A stretch of 33,871 nucleotides of DNA, taken from positions 1 through 33,871 of the IMG/VR virus record IMGVR_UViG_3300023179_000006, one strand, 5' to 3'. The notes below the pieces were generated by a model. It saw only the letters and a program-made list of their open reading frames with translations. It was not told the DNA's origin and searched no databases. Both the position numbers and the translations under genes were made by a program. Numbering within the stretch: position 1 is the first letter of the stretch; every line of letters begins with the position of its first letter. This DNA comes from a virus. Below, in pieces: positions 1-8,650 of the stretch.

Positions 1-127
1 AACTCAAAGTTTTCCTCTTCGCCCACCAGGTCAGTACCAATGAAGTAATTTGACCAGTAGCTGAAGTGGATTTTGTTGGTTCCGTTCAAGCCGGGCAGAC
101 CGTACACCTTCGTTCCGGTGATAGGTT
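1..127. repeat. 127-bp terminal direct repeat, left copy
   Basis: Bases 1-127 match 33745-33871 exactly. Both copies lie inside one continuous reading frame (the capsid gene), so this is the overlap expected when a circular or terminally redundant genome is assembled and cut open. It is not a pair of attachment sites. The exact length of 127 is also a common assembler k-mer size, which favours an assembly overlap over a true phage terminal repeat. Confidence 0.95.
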
Positions 128-866
128 CGATTACCATGAACTGCTCACCTGTTTCCGGGTTGTAGTGGTAGTTGTTGCTGGCAATCAGGTGTTGCTTGTA
201 CAGCAGGAAGGTATCAACACCCATCGCGAAGAAGCGGTCTTCTTTGCTCAAAATCGCTTTGCCGTCGGTGCTTGCCTGTGCTTGGTCAATCATCTTCAGG
301 ATAGCATCGTCAATGTTGGCAACGGTCAAAGAAGTGAGTTTAGTCCAGCCTCCGCCTGTGGTGGGGTTGCCTTCGATTGGGTCGCCTGCGCCGCCGAAAC
401 CAAGGGCGGTCAAAATGGTGTTGAAACCGTCAAACTGGTTAGCAGCAACGGTACCTGTCCAGATGGAAGTTTCCAACGCTTCAGCAATCTTCGCGATTTT
501 CTCGTTTCCGATTTGGTCAGCGAAAGGCAGTTCATTGTCTCCACCTGAACCAGCAGCCATTTGCGTCTGCATCCACTTGGTTTTCAGCGTCTTAGGACAC
601 AGGGTTTCATACACCCGAATATCGCCTACGGTCAAAGTGCGCTTGCTGAAGGTGGTGCTACCAGAGGTTGTAGGTTCGCAGCCGTTAGCTTGGAAGAAAA
701 CGGTGGAATCCAAAATGTTCAGGTTGTCGGAGGTCTTAATTCCGGGGATAACCTGCCCGGCTGCCTGAAGCATACCAGCGGTTTTGCCTCCGAAGAGGGC
801 TTTGTACAGGATAGGAAGTCTATCTTCTTTCCCGTAATTGTTGAGGTCTGATACAACAAATGCCAT
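1..866 (-). CDS. Major capsid protein, N-terminal and central part (continues across the contig end)
   Basis: ATG at 866 opens a frame that runs off base 1 and continues at 33744 down to a stop at 33645, giving 321 residues in the closed circle. The protein starts MAFVVSDLNNYGKEDRLP and is rich in short beta and turn segments. It lies directly behind a protease/scaffold gene (stop at 868, one base before the ATG), the classic protease-scaffold-capsid order of HK97-like phages. Length and position fit an HK97-fold major capsid protein that forms the head shell. No sequence motif of the fold can be proved by eye, so the call rests on gene order, size and resemblance to capsid proteins of Bacteroidota siphophages. 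A hairpin terminator follows its stop at 33599-33620. Confidence 0.8.
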   Translation of the reverse strand, partial: MAFVVSDLNNYGKEDRLPILYKALFGGKTAGMLQAAGQVIPGIKTSDNLNILDSTVFFQANGCEPTTSGSTTFSKRTLTVGDIRVYETLCPKTLKTKWMQTQMAAGSGGDNELPFADQIGNEKIAKIAEALETSIWTGTVAANQFDGFNTILTALGFGGAGDPIEGNPTTGGGWTKLTSLTVANIDDAILKMIDQAQASTDGKAILSKEDRFFAMGVDTFLLYKQHLIASNNYHYNPETGEQFMVIEPITGTKVYGLPGLNGTNKIHFSYWSNYFIGTDLVGEEENFE

Positions 867-867
867 A

Positions 868-2442
868 TTATTTTTGGTTTTTAATTTTGCGGATTGATTC
901 AGCGAAAGCCATAATACGCTCATCGCGTCGTGCAGCTTCGCCCGTTAATGCGTTCACTTTCTTAGCAGGTTCAGCAGCGGGAATCGCGCTGAACTGCTCG
1001 ATAACTTCCAGGGTCTTTGCCTGTGCGTTGGTCAGGTTTTCTACAAGTCCGGTCAGACGTGCGATAAGTGCTGATTGCTCGTTGAACTTCGCCTCAAATT
1101 CAGCCTTCACGCTTGCGAAGTCTTCACTCTGTGCCACCGGTGCAGCCTGCTTTTCCTGAATGTCGGTGATAACTCCACCTTCGGTAGTTACCAAGTAACC
1201 ATCTGCGGTTTCGTGCGTTCCATCCGGTGCAGGTGCGTATTGCCCGTCAGGGGTCTGCACTTCCAATACCGCCCCAACTTCCAAAGATTCGCCGGGGAAG
1301 CGAACAACTGTTCCATCTACGAGGGTAGCCTCGCCAAGTTTCACCACTGGTTCTTCCTCCACGGAAAAGCCCAGCAGCTTCTTGATTTCGTTAATTTTGT
1401 TTAATGCGCTCATTTCATCTAATGTTTGTTTTTCTAAATTGTCGTACTTTGTCAGGATAGCGGTGATTGCCGCCATAGTCTGTTCTTCACTTGTCGCGGG
1501 TTTGTCGGTAAAATAACCTTCAATCGAAAACCCTTTGAACTTGCCTTCCTTGATATTCTGCCAAACCGCGTCATCCTCTACATAATAGGACAGAAACCAA
1601 CTGCCCTCCGGTGCGTCTGCCCACATCTGCGGGGGATTGATTCCGCGTTCCTTGTCCACGATGAACGATTCCAACAAATGCATACCGCCCACGGGGTTAG
1701 CGTGTTCAGCGTTCACCGCATTGTACTTGTTCTGCAACGCCCACAACTTCACCGCCTTTTGGATGGTGGCCGCGCTGAACTTGACATAGTAGGTGCTGCC
1801 GTCTTCAGCCTTGCGCAGGATGGGTTTTTCAGCAATCATGGCCGGGCCTGTGATGATGCGCCGTTCCTCGGATTGAATAGCAAAGGATAGTTTTTCGCGC
1901 TCGATGGTATTGATTTTTGCCTCAGCCCAACGTAGCATCTCTTCACCGCCCCAAAGTAGGTAGGAAATAGTGCCGCAAGCTTCAGGGTCATCTGGATTGT
2001 AATACTCAGCCGCCCGGGAAAGGTAAGAGTAGGTGCGCCGGATGGTTGCCTCGCTCAAAGGTTCGCCGGATGCAATCTGCTGCGCCCTGACCTTGCCCAC
2101 CTGTGTCGCGCACTTGTTGTTGAGTTCTTCGTTCAGACGGATGCCTCGTTCTGCATTGGCCTTAGCTGCCTCAGGGTAATCGCTGAAGGAAGCCATCTGC
2201 GTTTTGTCTTCCCAATAGCTGTAACATATAGCAACCGCCTGTTCCTGTTCCTTGCCTTCGCCGATGAGGATGGGCACACACCGCCCGATAAAGTCTTCTT
2301 CGGTTTCGTTGGCTGTAGGCGTAACGAATTTATCCGCGCTGAAGAAATGGAAATCCTCTTCAATAGCGGGTGATTGCACGAGGCTTACTTGTGTCAGGCC
2401 GTCGCCGTCTTCAATTTCAAGATAGTAAATCGGGTCGTTCAT
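868..2442 (-). CDS. XkdF-type prohead serine protease fused to a scaffold-like tail
   Basis: This 524-residue protein appears modular. Residues 1-75 carry a cysteine-containing segment (FIGRCVPILI to AICYSYWE) often seen ahead of phage proteases. Residues about 88-175 are a helical module (NAERGIRLNEE to YLLWGGEEMLRWAE) found in phage head genes. Residues about 195-320 resemble the XkdF-like serine protease family, with a candidate catalytic histidine in NAEHANP and serine in GFSIEGYF. The last 90 residues (about 430-490) are charged and heptad-like, as in internal scaffolds. It should process the prohead and guide capsid assembly, and it lies just before the capsid gene. The upstream A-rich ATG context (AGATAAAATG) is shared with the portal gene. 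The catalytic assignment is by family resemblance. Confidence 0.75.
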   Translation of the reverse strand: MNDPIYYLEIEDGDGLTQVSLVQSPAIEEDFHFFSADKFVTPTANETEEDFIGRCVPILIGEGKEQEQAVAICYSYWEDKTQMASFSDYPEAAKANAERGIRLNEELNNKCATQVGKVRAQQIASGEPLSEATIRRTYSYLSRAAEYYNPDDPEACGTISYLLWGGEEMLRWAEAKINTIEREKLSFAIQSEERRIITGPAMIAEKPILRKAEDGSTYYVKFSAATIQKAVKLWALQNKYNAVNAEHANPVGGMHLLESFIVDKERGINPPQMWADAPEGSWFLSYYVEDDAVWQNIKEGKFKGFSIEGYFTDKPATSEEQTMAAITAILTKYDNLEKQTLDEMSALNKINEIKKLLGFSVEEEPVVKLGEATLVDGTVVRFPGESLEVGAVLEVQTPDGQYAPAPDGTHETADGYLVTTEGGVITDIQEKQAAPVAQSEDFASVKAEFEAKFNEQSALIARLTGLVENLTNAQAKTLEVIEQFSAIPAAEPAKKVNALTGEAARRDERIMAFAESIRKIKNQK

Positions 2443-2463
2443 TTTATCTAATGGTGAAAAATG

Positions 2464-3060
2464 TCATTTGTCTTGCTTTGCCATAACGGAAATGGAAAGG
2501 GCTATCTTCTGCCCCATTGCCCGTCCGAGGTATTCCGAGAACTCATCGAAGGTGGCATCGTTGATGATTTTACTGAAGAACTTGTTGCCTACCGTCCCCT
2601 TCTTGTTGATTTTCCGAGCCACGGCGTAGGCGAAATTATTGCGCCGCTGTGCATCGGTCTTGCCCCATTCGTTGCCGAGGATGATGCCCTTTTGGCGTAC
2701 CCAGCCCATGTCTCCACCAAGCGCACGGAATAAAGGCCCCACGGGTTGCCCGGGTTTTTGTCCTTGGTCAACAGCCGAGTAATAATCATTCGCGTTGATT
2801 GCACCGATAACATTATCCCCCCTCCTGCGCGTCTTTGCTGCATCAATGCTTTGATAAAGGCTGTAACTCGCACGACCTGATGTTGGGTTTCCGGGAAGTT
2901 TAGAATTCGCAAGGCTGTCTTTGAGTCTTGTTGTAGTGTACTTCGCCCACCCGTCCACCAAGTCAGAAAGCAAATCCCCTGTAAGGGTAGGCTGTTCTAC
3001 CTCAGCTTTGCCGAGGCGCGAAAGGTACTGCCGCTGAAGTGCTGTGAGTTTCCCGTTCAT
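2464..3060 (-). CDS. Probable tail-completion or neck protein
   Basis: This 198-residue basic, mixed alpha/beta protein overlaps the tape measure stop by four bases (ATGA at 3057-3060) and precedes the protease gene by 21 bases. Its central part (SGRASYSLYQSIDAAKTRRRGD, AVDQGQKPGQPVG) resembles the HK97 gp10-like and related head-tail joining proteins, in which a loop plugs the tail terminus. No catalytic motif is present. The place between tape measure and protease is unusual for such a protein in lambda-like order but is seen in Bacteroidota phages. It could also be another minor virion protein. The structural role is inferred from context. Confidence 0.5.
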   Translation of the reverse strand: MNGKLTALQRQYLSRLGKAEVEQPTLTGDLLSDLVDGWAKYTTTRLKDSLANSKLPGNPTSGRASYSLYQSIDAAKTRRRGDNVIGAINANDYYSAVDQGQKPGQPVGPLFRALGGDMGWVRQKGIILGNEWGKTDAQRRNNFAYAVARKINKKGTVGNKFFSKIINDATFDEFSEYLGRAMGQKIALSISVMAKQDK

Positions 3061-4967
3061 AACACGCTCGTTTTGCGAAGGTTGCGCGTGCGCCGCTGCG
3101 TTGCGCTGATGTCGCCTTCAGTTACGTAAACTTTGTTACTCCATTGCCCCGCCTGCTGCGTTCCGCCGCCTAGGCTGCTGCTGTTCATGGAAGGCATGGG
3201 GATGTTTCCACGGCTTGCGCTCATGCCTCCGCCGGCTGCACCGCCTTGCTGAACATTGCCACCTTTCACAATCTTCATGGCTCGTGCCGATGCGCTGAGG
3301 ATAGCTGCTGAAATTGCTGCGTATTTGGCAATACCTGCAAGGCCACCTGTTGCCACGTTGTCCGGGGAAGGTGAAGAAGTGGTATTTAACGCCTTCGCAA
3401 TCGCTACTCCCGTATCCGCTGCAATCTGAGCAAGTGCAATCGCTTTGCCTGCTGCTGTCTGCTGCCCTATAAGTTCAATAAGTGCGCTAGATGCGGTCAT
3501 AACATCTGCGTAGGCTTGCTTCTTGGTATCTGCTACCGTCTTATCAATTTCCTTTTGCTTATTAGCCGCGTCTTCAGCGTTCTTCAGGCGAAGTGCTTCG
3601 AGTTCCTTTTCCTGTTCGATAGTAGCCTGCCCATAATCGCGCCGCGCCTGTATTTCGTTTTGCAGTTCGCGCTTTCGGATTTCAGTTTGCGCCTTTTGCA
3701 AATCCTCCTGCGTTTTGGCTGCCTTCATCGCGGCAAGTTCTTCCTCATCGTACTTAGATTGGATGAATGAAAGCTCATCCTGTGCTGCCTTTTCGCGTTG
3801 CGCCTTCAGCGTGTCCTGCTGTTTCTTCTGCGCGTCTTCCTGTTCCTTGTAATAGGTTGCACGAACCTTGTTTAGTTCAGCGTTTAGAAGCATTTGAATC
3901 TGAACTTCAGAATATCCTTTTTCTTTTAGGGTGCGGATTTCCTTTTCAAAATTCAGTTGTGTAATGGCCAAACGGTTATCGAGCGTATCTTCGTGCAGTT
4001 TTAGCATTGCAACATTGCGCTCAATGCTATTCTGTTCTGCTTGCAATCGTTTTTGTTCCGCTTCAAGTGTCAGTTCTTCGCGCTTTTTTCTGCGTTCTTC
4101 TGCATCTGTTTCAGCTTTTTCAGTATCTTTAATAGTTTTCTCTTTGACCCTAAATTTTTCGCGCTCACGTTCAAGCCTTGCGAGGTGTCGCAACTCTTCC
4201 ATACGGGCCGTTTCTTCTTCAGTAAGTTGCCTTGAACTATCAATAGCAATAAGTTGCAACAATTCCTGCTGATAGCGTGCTAATTTTGCCCGATGTATTT
4301 CTTCTTCAGTCGCACCTTTTGCCTCTAATAGTTCAATTTCGCGCTCTAAAGTTTTAATGTTGTGTTCATTTTGCTTTTTAATCTTGCCCCAATCAGGTAA
4401 ATTAAAGAACCTTCTAACTGCGCCTGTAACTTTTTCCCAATTTGCAGCTAATAAACCAACAGCCACTACTATCGCACCAACTCCAGTAGCAATCAGCGCA
4501 CCGCGCAAAGTACCTAAAGCGGGTATGACTTGAGTAGTGATTGTCGTTTGCAATCCAGCAAACATAAACTGCATATCCTTCAATCCTGAAACACCCTGCG
4601 CCAATGCCATCGCACCCTGTACGCGCACCATTGCCTTTTGTAAATCTTCACTTTCGCCGCCAAGCAAAGCCGCTGCACCTTGGGCCGCCGCGAAGCCGTT
4701 TGCCAGCGTTCCGGTGATGTTGGCTATCATTTGGAACTTGTCAGGATGAAGACCTTTAATGGTGGCGTTTACATCCTCCATGCGGTCGCGTAGGTGTGCA
4801 ACTTTTTGCGCTGCTGCTATAGTTCGTTTATCTGTTTCGCCGAATGCCTCGGCGAGGCGCAATGCTTCTTCCTTCGCTTCGCGCAGTTGCGCTTTGAAGG
4901 ATTTTACCGATTGGTCGTTACTTACGGATGCCTGTACCTCAACTGGTTGTACTATCTTTTTTGCCAT
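3057..4967 (-). CDS. Tail tape measure protein
   Basis: This 636-residue protein has the tape measure layout. An N-terminal helical part contains AQLREAKEEALRLAEAFGETD (about 27-47, quoted in part). A hydrophobic stretch near 155-178 (LIATGVGAIVVAVGLLAAN) could cross a membrane. Residues about 200-490 form a long, highly charged coiled coil. A second small-residue hydrophobic region lies at about 500-565, followed by a Gly/Ser-rich tail. Tape measure proteins set tail length and are ejected on infection. At roughly 0.15 nm per residue this length implies a tail near 95 nm, i.e. a siphovirus. It starts directly after the preceding tail gene's stop (4968) and is followed by the neck-like gene with an ATGA overlap. 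Confidence 0.88.
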   Translation of the reverse strand: MAKKIVQPVEVQASVSNDQSVKSFKAQLREAKEEALRLAEAFGETDKRTIAAAQKVAHLRDRMEDVNATIKGLHPDKFQMIANITGTLANGFAAAQGAAALLGGESEDLQKAMVRVQGAMALAQGVSGLKDMQFMFAGLQTTITTQVIPALGTLRGALIATGVGAIVVAVGLLAANWEKVTGAVRRFFNLPDWGKIKKQNEHNIKTLEREIELLEAKGATEEEIHRAKLARYQQELLQLIAIDSSRQLTEEETARMEELRHLARLEREREKFRVKEKTIKDTEKAETDAEERRKKREELTLEAEQKRLQAEQNSIERNVAMLKLHEDTLDNRLAITQLNFEKEIRTLKEKGYSEVQIQMLLNAELNKVRATYYKEQEDAQKKQQDTLKAQREKAAQDELSFIQSKYDEEELAAMKAAKTQEDLQKAQTEIRKRELQNEIQARRDYGQATIEQEKELEALRLKNAEDAANKQKEIDKTVADTKKQAYADVMTASSALIELIGQQTAAGKAIALAQIAADTGVAIAKALNTTSSPSPDNVATGGLAGIAKYAAISAAILSASARAMKIVKGGNVQQGGAAGGGMSASRGNIPMPSMNSSSLGGGTQQAGQWSNKVYVTEGDISATQRRTRNLRKTSVL

Positions 4968-7364
4968 TTATACTGCTTCTGCTTTAAATACCCATTCTTG
5001 CCCGCTCCACTCGATGACGGGCCGGAACTGGTCACCCTCTGAAGGTGTGCCGATGTCCTTGGTTGTCACGCCCGTGAACATGGAAACCCAATCCGTAAGG
5101 ACGGGCCGCAACCCTCCATTGCTGCTCGTTTCGCCGTTCCATCCAAACTGCCTTGCTGGAACATCCAATCCCCCGCGCAAGTCTGGCCACCTGTCGTTAT
5201 TGTCATCCTTTGCATCATAGCCGCCCCCAGCTTTGCCCGTCTGAGGGGTGAACACATTGGCGGTTTTAATTTTTAAGAACTCGCACTCCGTTACCGTTGC
5301 GCTGCCAACTTGGTAGTCTTGAATTTTGTTCAGCCGGAAGTACTGGTTTTCAAAATAGTACAGGTCGCGGAATGAAAACTTCAACCAATCGGCAGGAGTG
5401 ATGTAAACGCGTGCCTTTACTATCTTGCTGTTCCGGTCGGTGATTTCCGTCAAGTACTTGCGCCACTCCCTGTTGAACAGGTTGTTGTTGGGATATGTGA
5501 TGCCATTTGGAAGGTTAACATAGTACGGCATTCCGAAGTTTAAGTCCTTAGTCGGCTGCCACGGGTTGTTCAGGTGCCCTGCGTGCGGATAACCACCTGT
5601 GATGATTTCCGGGTTGATCGGAGTGACGGTTGGAGTAGTTGCCACCGCATCCGCAAGCTTCCACGTCGCATTGGTTATTTTCCCGCTCCAATACAGAATG
5701 CGCAATTCCCCGTTTGCGTTGCCGTCCTTCGGCATGGAAGCAATAGTTAACTTCCCCCCGGCCTGATTGTATGGCGTGCTGGCGAATGTCGTTTCTATCT
5801 TCCGCTCATTCTTGATGAAGTCGTTGTCGATGATGATTCGCGCCTCTCCGTAACTCTTGCCCGTTGCGTTGTTGTATTCTTCGCTGTCAACGTCCTTGCC
5901 CACCGCCATTGAAAAGACATAGGGGTTTCCGTCTAACTCGCCCATAGGGATAATTTCCAATGGCTGCGAATAGTCAATCTTTGCCGTAAGGTCATGAACC
6001 ACAGAATCACGATAGAACGTGTCACGCGGTGCAATGTATAATTCACGGGTGCGCGTGGTGGGTTCGCAGTAAAGATTATCCATCACAAGCAGGTCTGATA
6101 AAAACTTATCCTGCTGCCAATCACCGCTTACGAACATTGAATTGAAGTCAACCAACTGCCCGACACCGTAGGATGATTGCAAGGCATCCACCTGAATAAA
6201 CGACCCGGGTTTCACGGTCAAAGTAAAACCGGATGTGAACACCGTAGGCGCACCGGATGAATTGAAGGCCGTCACGCTGTCAACTACTATTTTAAGTTCA
6301 TCCCCTGCGAAGGTAAACAGGTTGGAAATTGATATGTCTTGGTTTACGTCTGTCGAGGTTGGGCCAAGGCTGAACGGGCCGACGGTGAATTTATTCACAA
6401 TGCGTTTTCCGGCAAACAGGATTAAGTTGATTTGCGCATTGTCTTGGGTTGGCGAAGTAATCCCGGCTAAGTTCAGGTCAAGTGATGTATTGACCTCGTA
6501 AATTACTCCCTGATTCGGGGCTGTGTAGATGCCCGTGGATGTGTTGAAGTTCCCGCCTGTGTCATAGTAACCGCTGCTGCTGTCGTCATTAAAGACAATC
6601 GTTGTATTTCCGGTAGTGATGGATTGATTAGCGTTGCGCCTCGCCTTCGCCGCAAAGGTTGCGATTGTTGCCTCTGAAAGTTGGGGTAGTTTCGGGAAAG
6701 GGATCACCCGCGATTTAAATTCCTCCGTATTGAAGAAGCTATCATCCGAGTAACTGTACCCGGCAGCGGTGAAAATCTTATCAACGATGACCTTGGCAAA
6801 TACGGCAGGCGTGAAATCTTCGCAGCCCCATACGTCGTACGTTTTGTTCTCGCGCCCTCGGTCAATCATGGGGTAAACATACCCACCACTTGCCGCTGTG
6901 TATGCCCATGAGTTTTTAACCGCTGTCTTTGAAAGGGTGTGGTTTAATTCAGACAAATCAAGTTCGCTGAGCTTTTTGTTGCGGATTTTCGCAAACAGGT
7001 CTGCAACCTCGCCATGAACCGAAACTTCGTATTCAATCTGTCCCTTGCGCACAACGCTGATGTTCAGCAGCCGGACGAAGCCGCGCAACTGTTCCACCTC
7101 ATTGACGGTCACAAGGGCAACCGCTTTCTTGTTGGGGTTGAAGTCCGGTGCGAATTGCGTTCCGTTGTTCAGCTGCTCTTGGTTCACGTCGAAGATGTGC
7201 CCGAATAGCTTGTTGTTGGCTGAAGTCCCGGGAATGCGAAACGTCCTGCTCCAGTCGCTTGACCGCTGGGCAGGTTCGCGGATGTCGGCAATTTCGCGCG
7301 TTACTTGCAGAACCTCGTTTTCAGACAGGTCAACCTGCCTGCCTTCAATAAAAAGCCTCATCAT
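4968..7364 (-). CDS. Large distal tail / baseplate-like protein
   Basis: This 798-residue, beta-rich protein begins MMRLFIEGRQVDLSENE and contains an early conserved-looking segment (RSSDWSRTFRIPGTSANNK). Similar large proteins flank the tape measure gene in many Bacteroidota siphophages and are virion parts of the tail tip. The middle (about 270-400) is a string of beta strands with DSSSGYYDTGGN-like turns, fitting a jelly-roll insertion. The last 120 residues end in a small domain rich in Trp and Gly. It overlaps the upstream tail gene by four bases (ATGA at 7361-7364) and abuts the tape measure start. No enzyme motif is visible. Adsorption or baseplate function is inferred from position. 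Confidence 0.6.
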   Translation of the reverse strand: MMRLFIEGRQVDLSENEVLQVTREIADIREPAQRSSDWSRTFRIPGTSANNKLFGHIFDVNQEQLNNGTQFAPDFNPNKKAVALVTVNEVEQLRGFVRLLNISVVRKGQIEYEVSVHGEVADLFAKIRNKKLSELDLSELNHTLSKTAVKNSWAYTAASGGYVYPMIDRGRENKTYDVWGCEDFTPAVFAKVIVDKIFTAAGYSYSDDSFFNTEEFKSRVIPFPKLPQLSEATIATFAAKARRNANQSITTGNTTIVFNDDSSSGYYDTGGNFNTSTGIYTAPNQGVIYEVNTSLDLNLAGITSPTQDNAQINLILFAGKRIVNKFTVGPFSLGPTSTDVNQDISISNLFTFAGDELKIVVDSVTAFNSSGAPTVFTSGFTLTVKPGSFIQVDALQSSYGVGQLVDFNSMFVSGDWQQDKFLSDLLVMDNLYCEPTTRTRELYIAPRDTFYRDSVVHDLTAKIDYSQPLEIIPMGELDGNPYVFSMAVGKDVDSEEYNNATGKSYGEARIIIDNDFIKNERKIETTFASTPYNQAGGKLTIASMPKDGNANGELRILYWSGKITNATWKLADAVATTPTVTPINPEIITGGYPHAGHLNNPWQPTKDLNFGMPYYVNLPNGITYPNNNLFNREWRKYLTEITDRNSKIVKARVYITPADWLKFSFRDLYYFENQYFRLNKIQDYQVGSATVTECEFLKIKTANVFTPQTGKAGGGYDAKDDNNDRWPDLRGGLDVPARQFGWNGETSSNGGLRPVLTDWVSMFTGVTTKDIGTPSEGDQFRPVIEWSGQEWVFKAEAV

Positions 7365-8551
7365 AGTCGCTGCCTCCTGTTCATCAAGGCCCGTTGAATC
7401 GTGACGCTGTATTGAACCAATCCATCTCGGTTGTACTTGCGCTCAAACTCCGTGCTGTTTAAAGTAACTTTTTCAAGTGCACTAAACGCCCCCATGTAAA
7501 CGACAGGGCTAAACAATAGTTGTTCGATGTATTCCGCTTCAGTGTCTGTCAGGAAGTCCGTGTTCAGCGTCCATTGCTCGGTGAGCATCGTGTTGTAATT
7601 GGTGACACCGCCGCGTGCGTTGGAGTAGTTGTAACTGCCCGTGGAATACCTGAACGAATCCTGCTCGAATGTTTTCTTTTCGCCGGTCAGGTTGCGCACC
7701 GTGCGTTTTCGGAAGGTGTATGAATCGAACCCACCCAATGTGTTGAGGAAGTGAAGCGTCACGGGATCATACTTGCTGCACTCCGTCCACAGGTCGAACC
7801 GCATCACCTCGGAAGCCTTGCCGGAATAGCCGGAAGGATACGCCTGCACCGTGTAGTATGCCTCGTTTCCAGAGGTGAAGCCGATGCCGGAAAACGTGCA
7901 GTCAGCAGCGAGCAGCCGCGAAGTGTAGTCAACGTATGTGAATGTCTTTGAAACCGTCTGAAGCAGCGAACCTGCCGAGTTGTAACTCTTGAACTCGAAC
8001 ACCTTGTTTGCCGTGTCCGTGCCGAATAGCGCATGAACCGTGTGTTGCTCATCGGCCTGCACCTTGCGGCTGCGGACAGTGGTGAGGAACTGCGCACCGG
8101 CTGTTCCACCGTAGGCCGTGAGGTAGTCCGCTTGCGCGTAGGTTAGAAAATCCTGAACAGGTAAGCACGCATCCCAACTGAACTTGTCCGCTGAATTTAC
8201 TACTCCCGTTGCTTCAGTAACAACGCCGCTGCCGTACTCGTAGCCGAACTTTGCGCGCCATTGCGTTATGCGAGGCTGCGCGACAATGGAAGACGCTGAA
8301 GGTGCTGCAAAGTCATTGCCAACATAGGACGCGAGGATTTCCGTAACATCGAACACCGCCTCGTTCTGGCTGCTGCCGTATCGAATGGGTGCTTTGAGTT
8401 TCGCCTGAATTGTGCCGTTAATCTCCACTTCGCACAGGTAGCGGAAATTGGATGCGCTGGTTATTGCCGTGTCCGTTTCGCGCACAACGAAGGTAAGCGG
8501 ATTAAATGCGGGTGAGTAGTCTTGCGGCTGCTGCTGAATTGAGTAGGCCAT
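7361..8551 (-). CDS. Beta-rich tail protein, first gene of a late operon
   Basis: This 396-residue protein starts MAYSIQQQPQDYSPAFNPL, a beginning typical of tail proteins paired with the 798-residue type in Bacteroidota phages. It has no signal peptide, membrane segment or catalytic motif and looks all-beta, as expected for a tail tip or receptor-contacting component. It is the first gene after the strong terminator at 8583-8615, and only two bases separate its ATG from the late motif at 8554-8582. Its messenger would therefore be nearly leaderless if that motif is the promoter. The exact role is not known. Confidence 0.6.
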   Translation of the reverse strand: MAYSIQQQPQDYSPAFNPLTFVVRETDTAITSASNFRYLCEVEINGTIQAKLKAPIRYGSSQNEAVFDVTEILASYVGNDFAAPSASSIVAQPRITQWRAKFGYEYGSGVVTEATGVVNSADKFSWDACLPVQDFLTYAQADYLTAYGGTAGAQFLTTVRSRKVQADEQHTVHALFGTDTANKVFEFKSYNSAGSLLQTVSKTFTYVDYTSRLLAADCTFSGIGFTSGNEAYYTVQAYPSGYSGKASEVMRFDLWTECSKYDPVTLHFLNTLGGFDSYTFRKRTVRNLTGEKKTFEQDSFRYSTGSYNYSNARGGVTNYNTMLTEQWTLNTDFLTDTEAEYIEQLLFSPVVYMGAFSALEKVTLNSTEFERKYNRDGLVQYSVTIQRALMNRRQRL

Positions 8552-8553
8552 TT

Positions 8554-8582
8554 CCTATAATGTTTGGAACGGCATTTTGTCG
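8554..8582 (-). promoter_or_regulatory. Shared late motif, copy 1 (CGACAAAA-N9-AAACATTATAGG)
   Basis: Read on the minus strand, CGACAAAA (8582-8575), a 9-base spacer and AAACATTATAGG (8565-8554) lead to the ATG at 8551 after two bases. The same two blocks with the same spacing occur at 29863-29891 before the other late operon. The spacers differ, so the motif itself appears to be under selection. It abuts the upstream terminator, where a new transcription start is needed. A promoter for a phage or modified RNA polymerase is the best guess; an operator or translation signal is also possible. Confidence 0.65.
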
Positions 8583-8615
8583 CAAAAGAAAAGGGGCAGC
8601 TTTCGCCACCCCTTT
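8583..8615 (-). terminator. Rho-independent terminator ending the early block
   Basis: On the minus strand an 11-bp stem (8615-8605 with 8600-8590) closes a GAAA tetraloop and is followed by TTTTCTTTT. Two of the pairs are G-U, and these would be mismatches on the plus strand, so it acts leftward. It separates the tRNA-like element from the first late gene. Confidence 0.85.
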
Positions 8616-8650
8616 CCCACACTTATGAAAAAACCAAACCAAAGGTTTTG

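Noticed and set aside
1-127. Terminal repeats as attachment sites or long terminal repeats
   Set aside because: Both copies are inside one capsid reading frame, no integrase is present, and the frame closes exactly; this is the circular overlap of an assembled contig.
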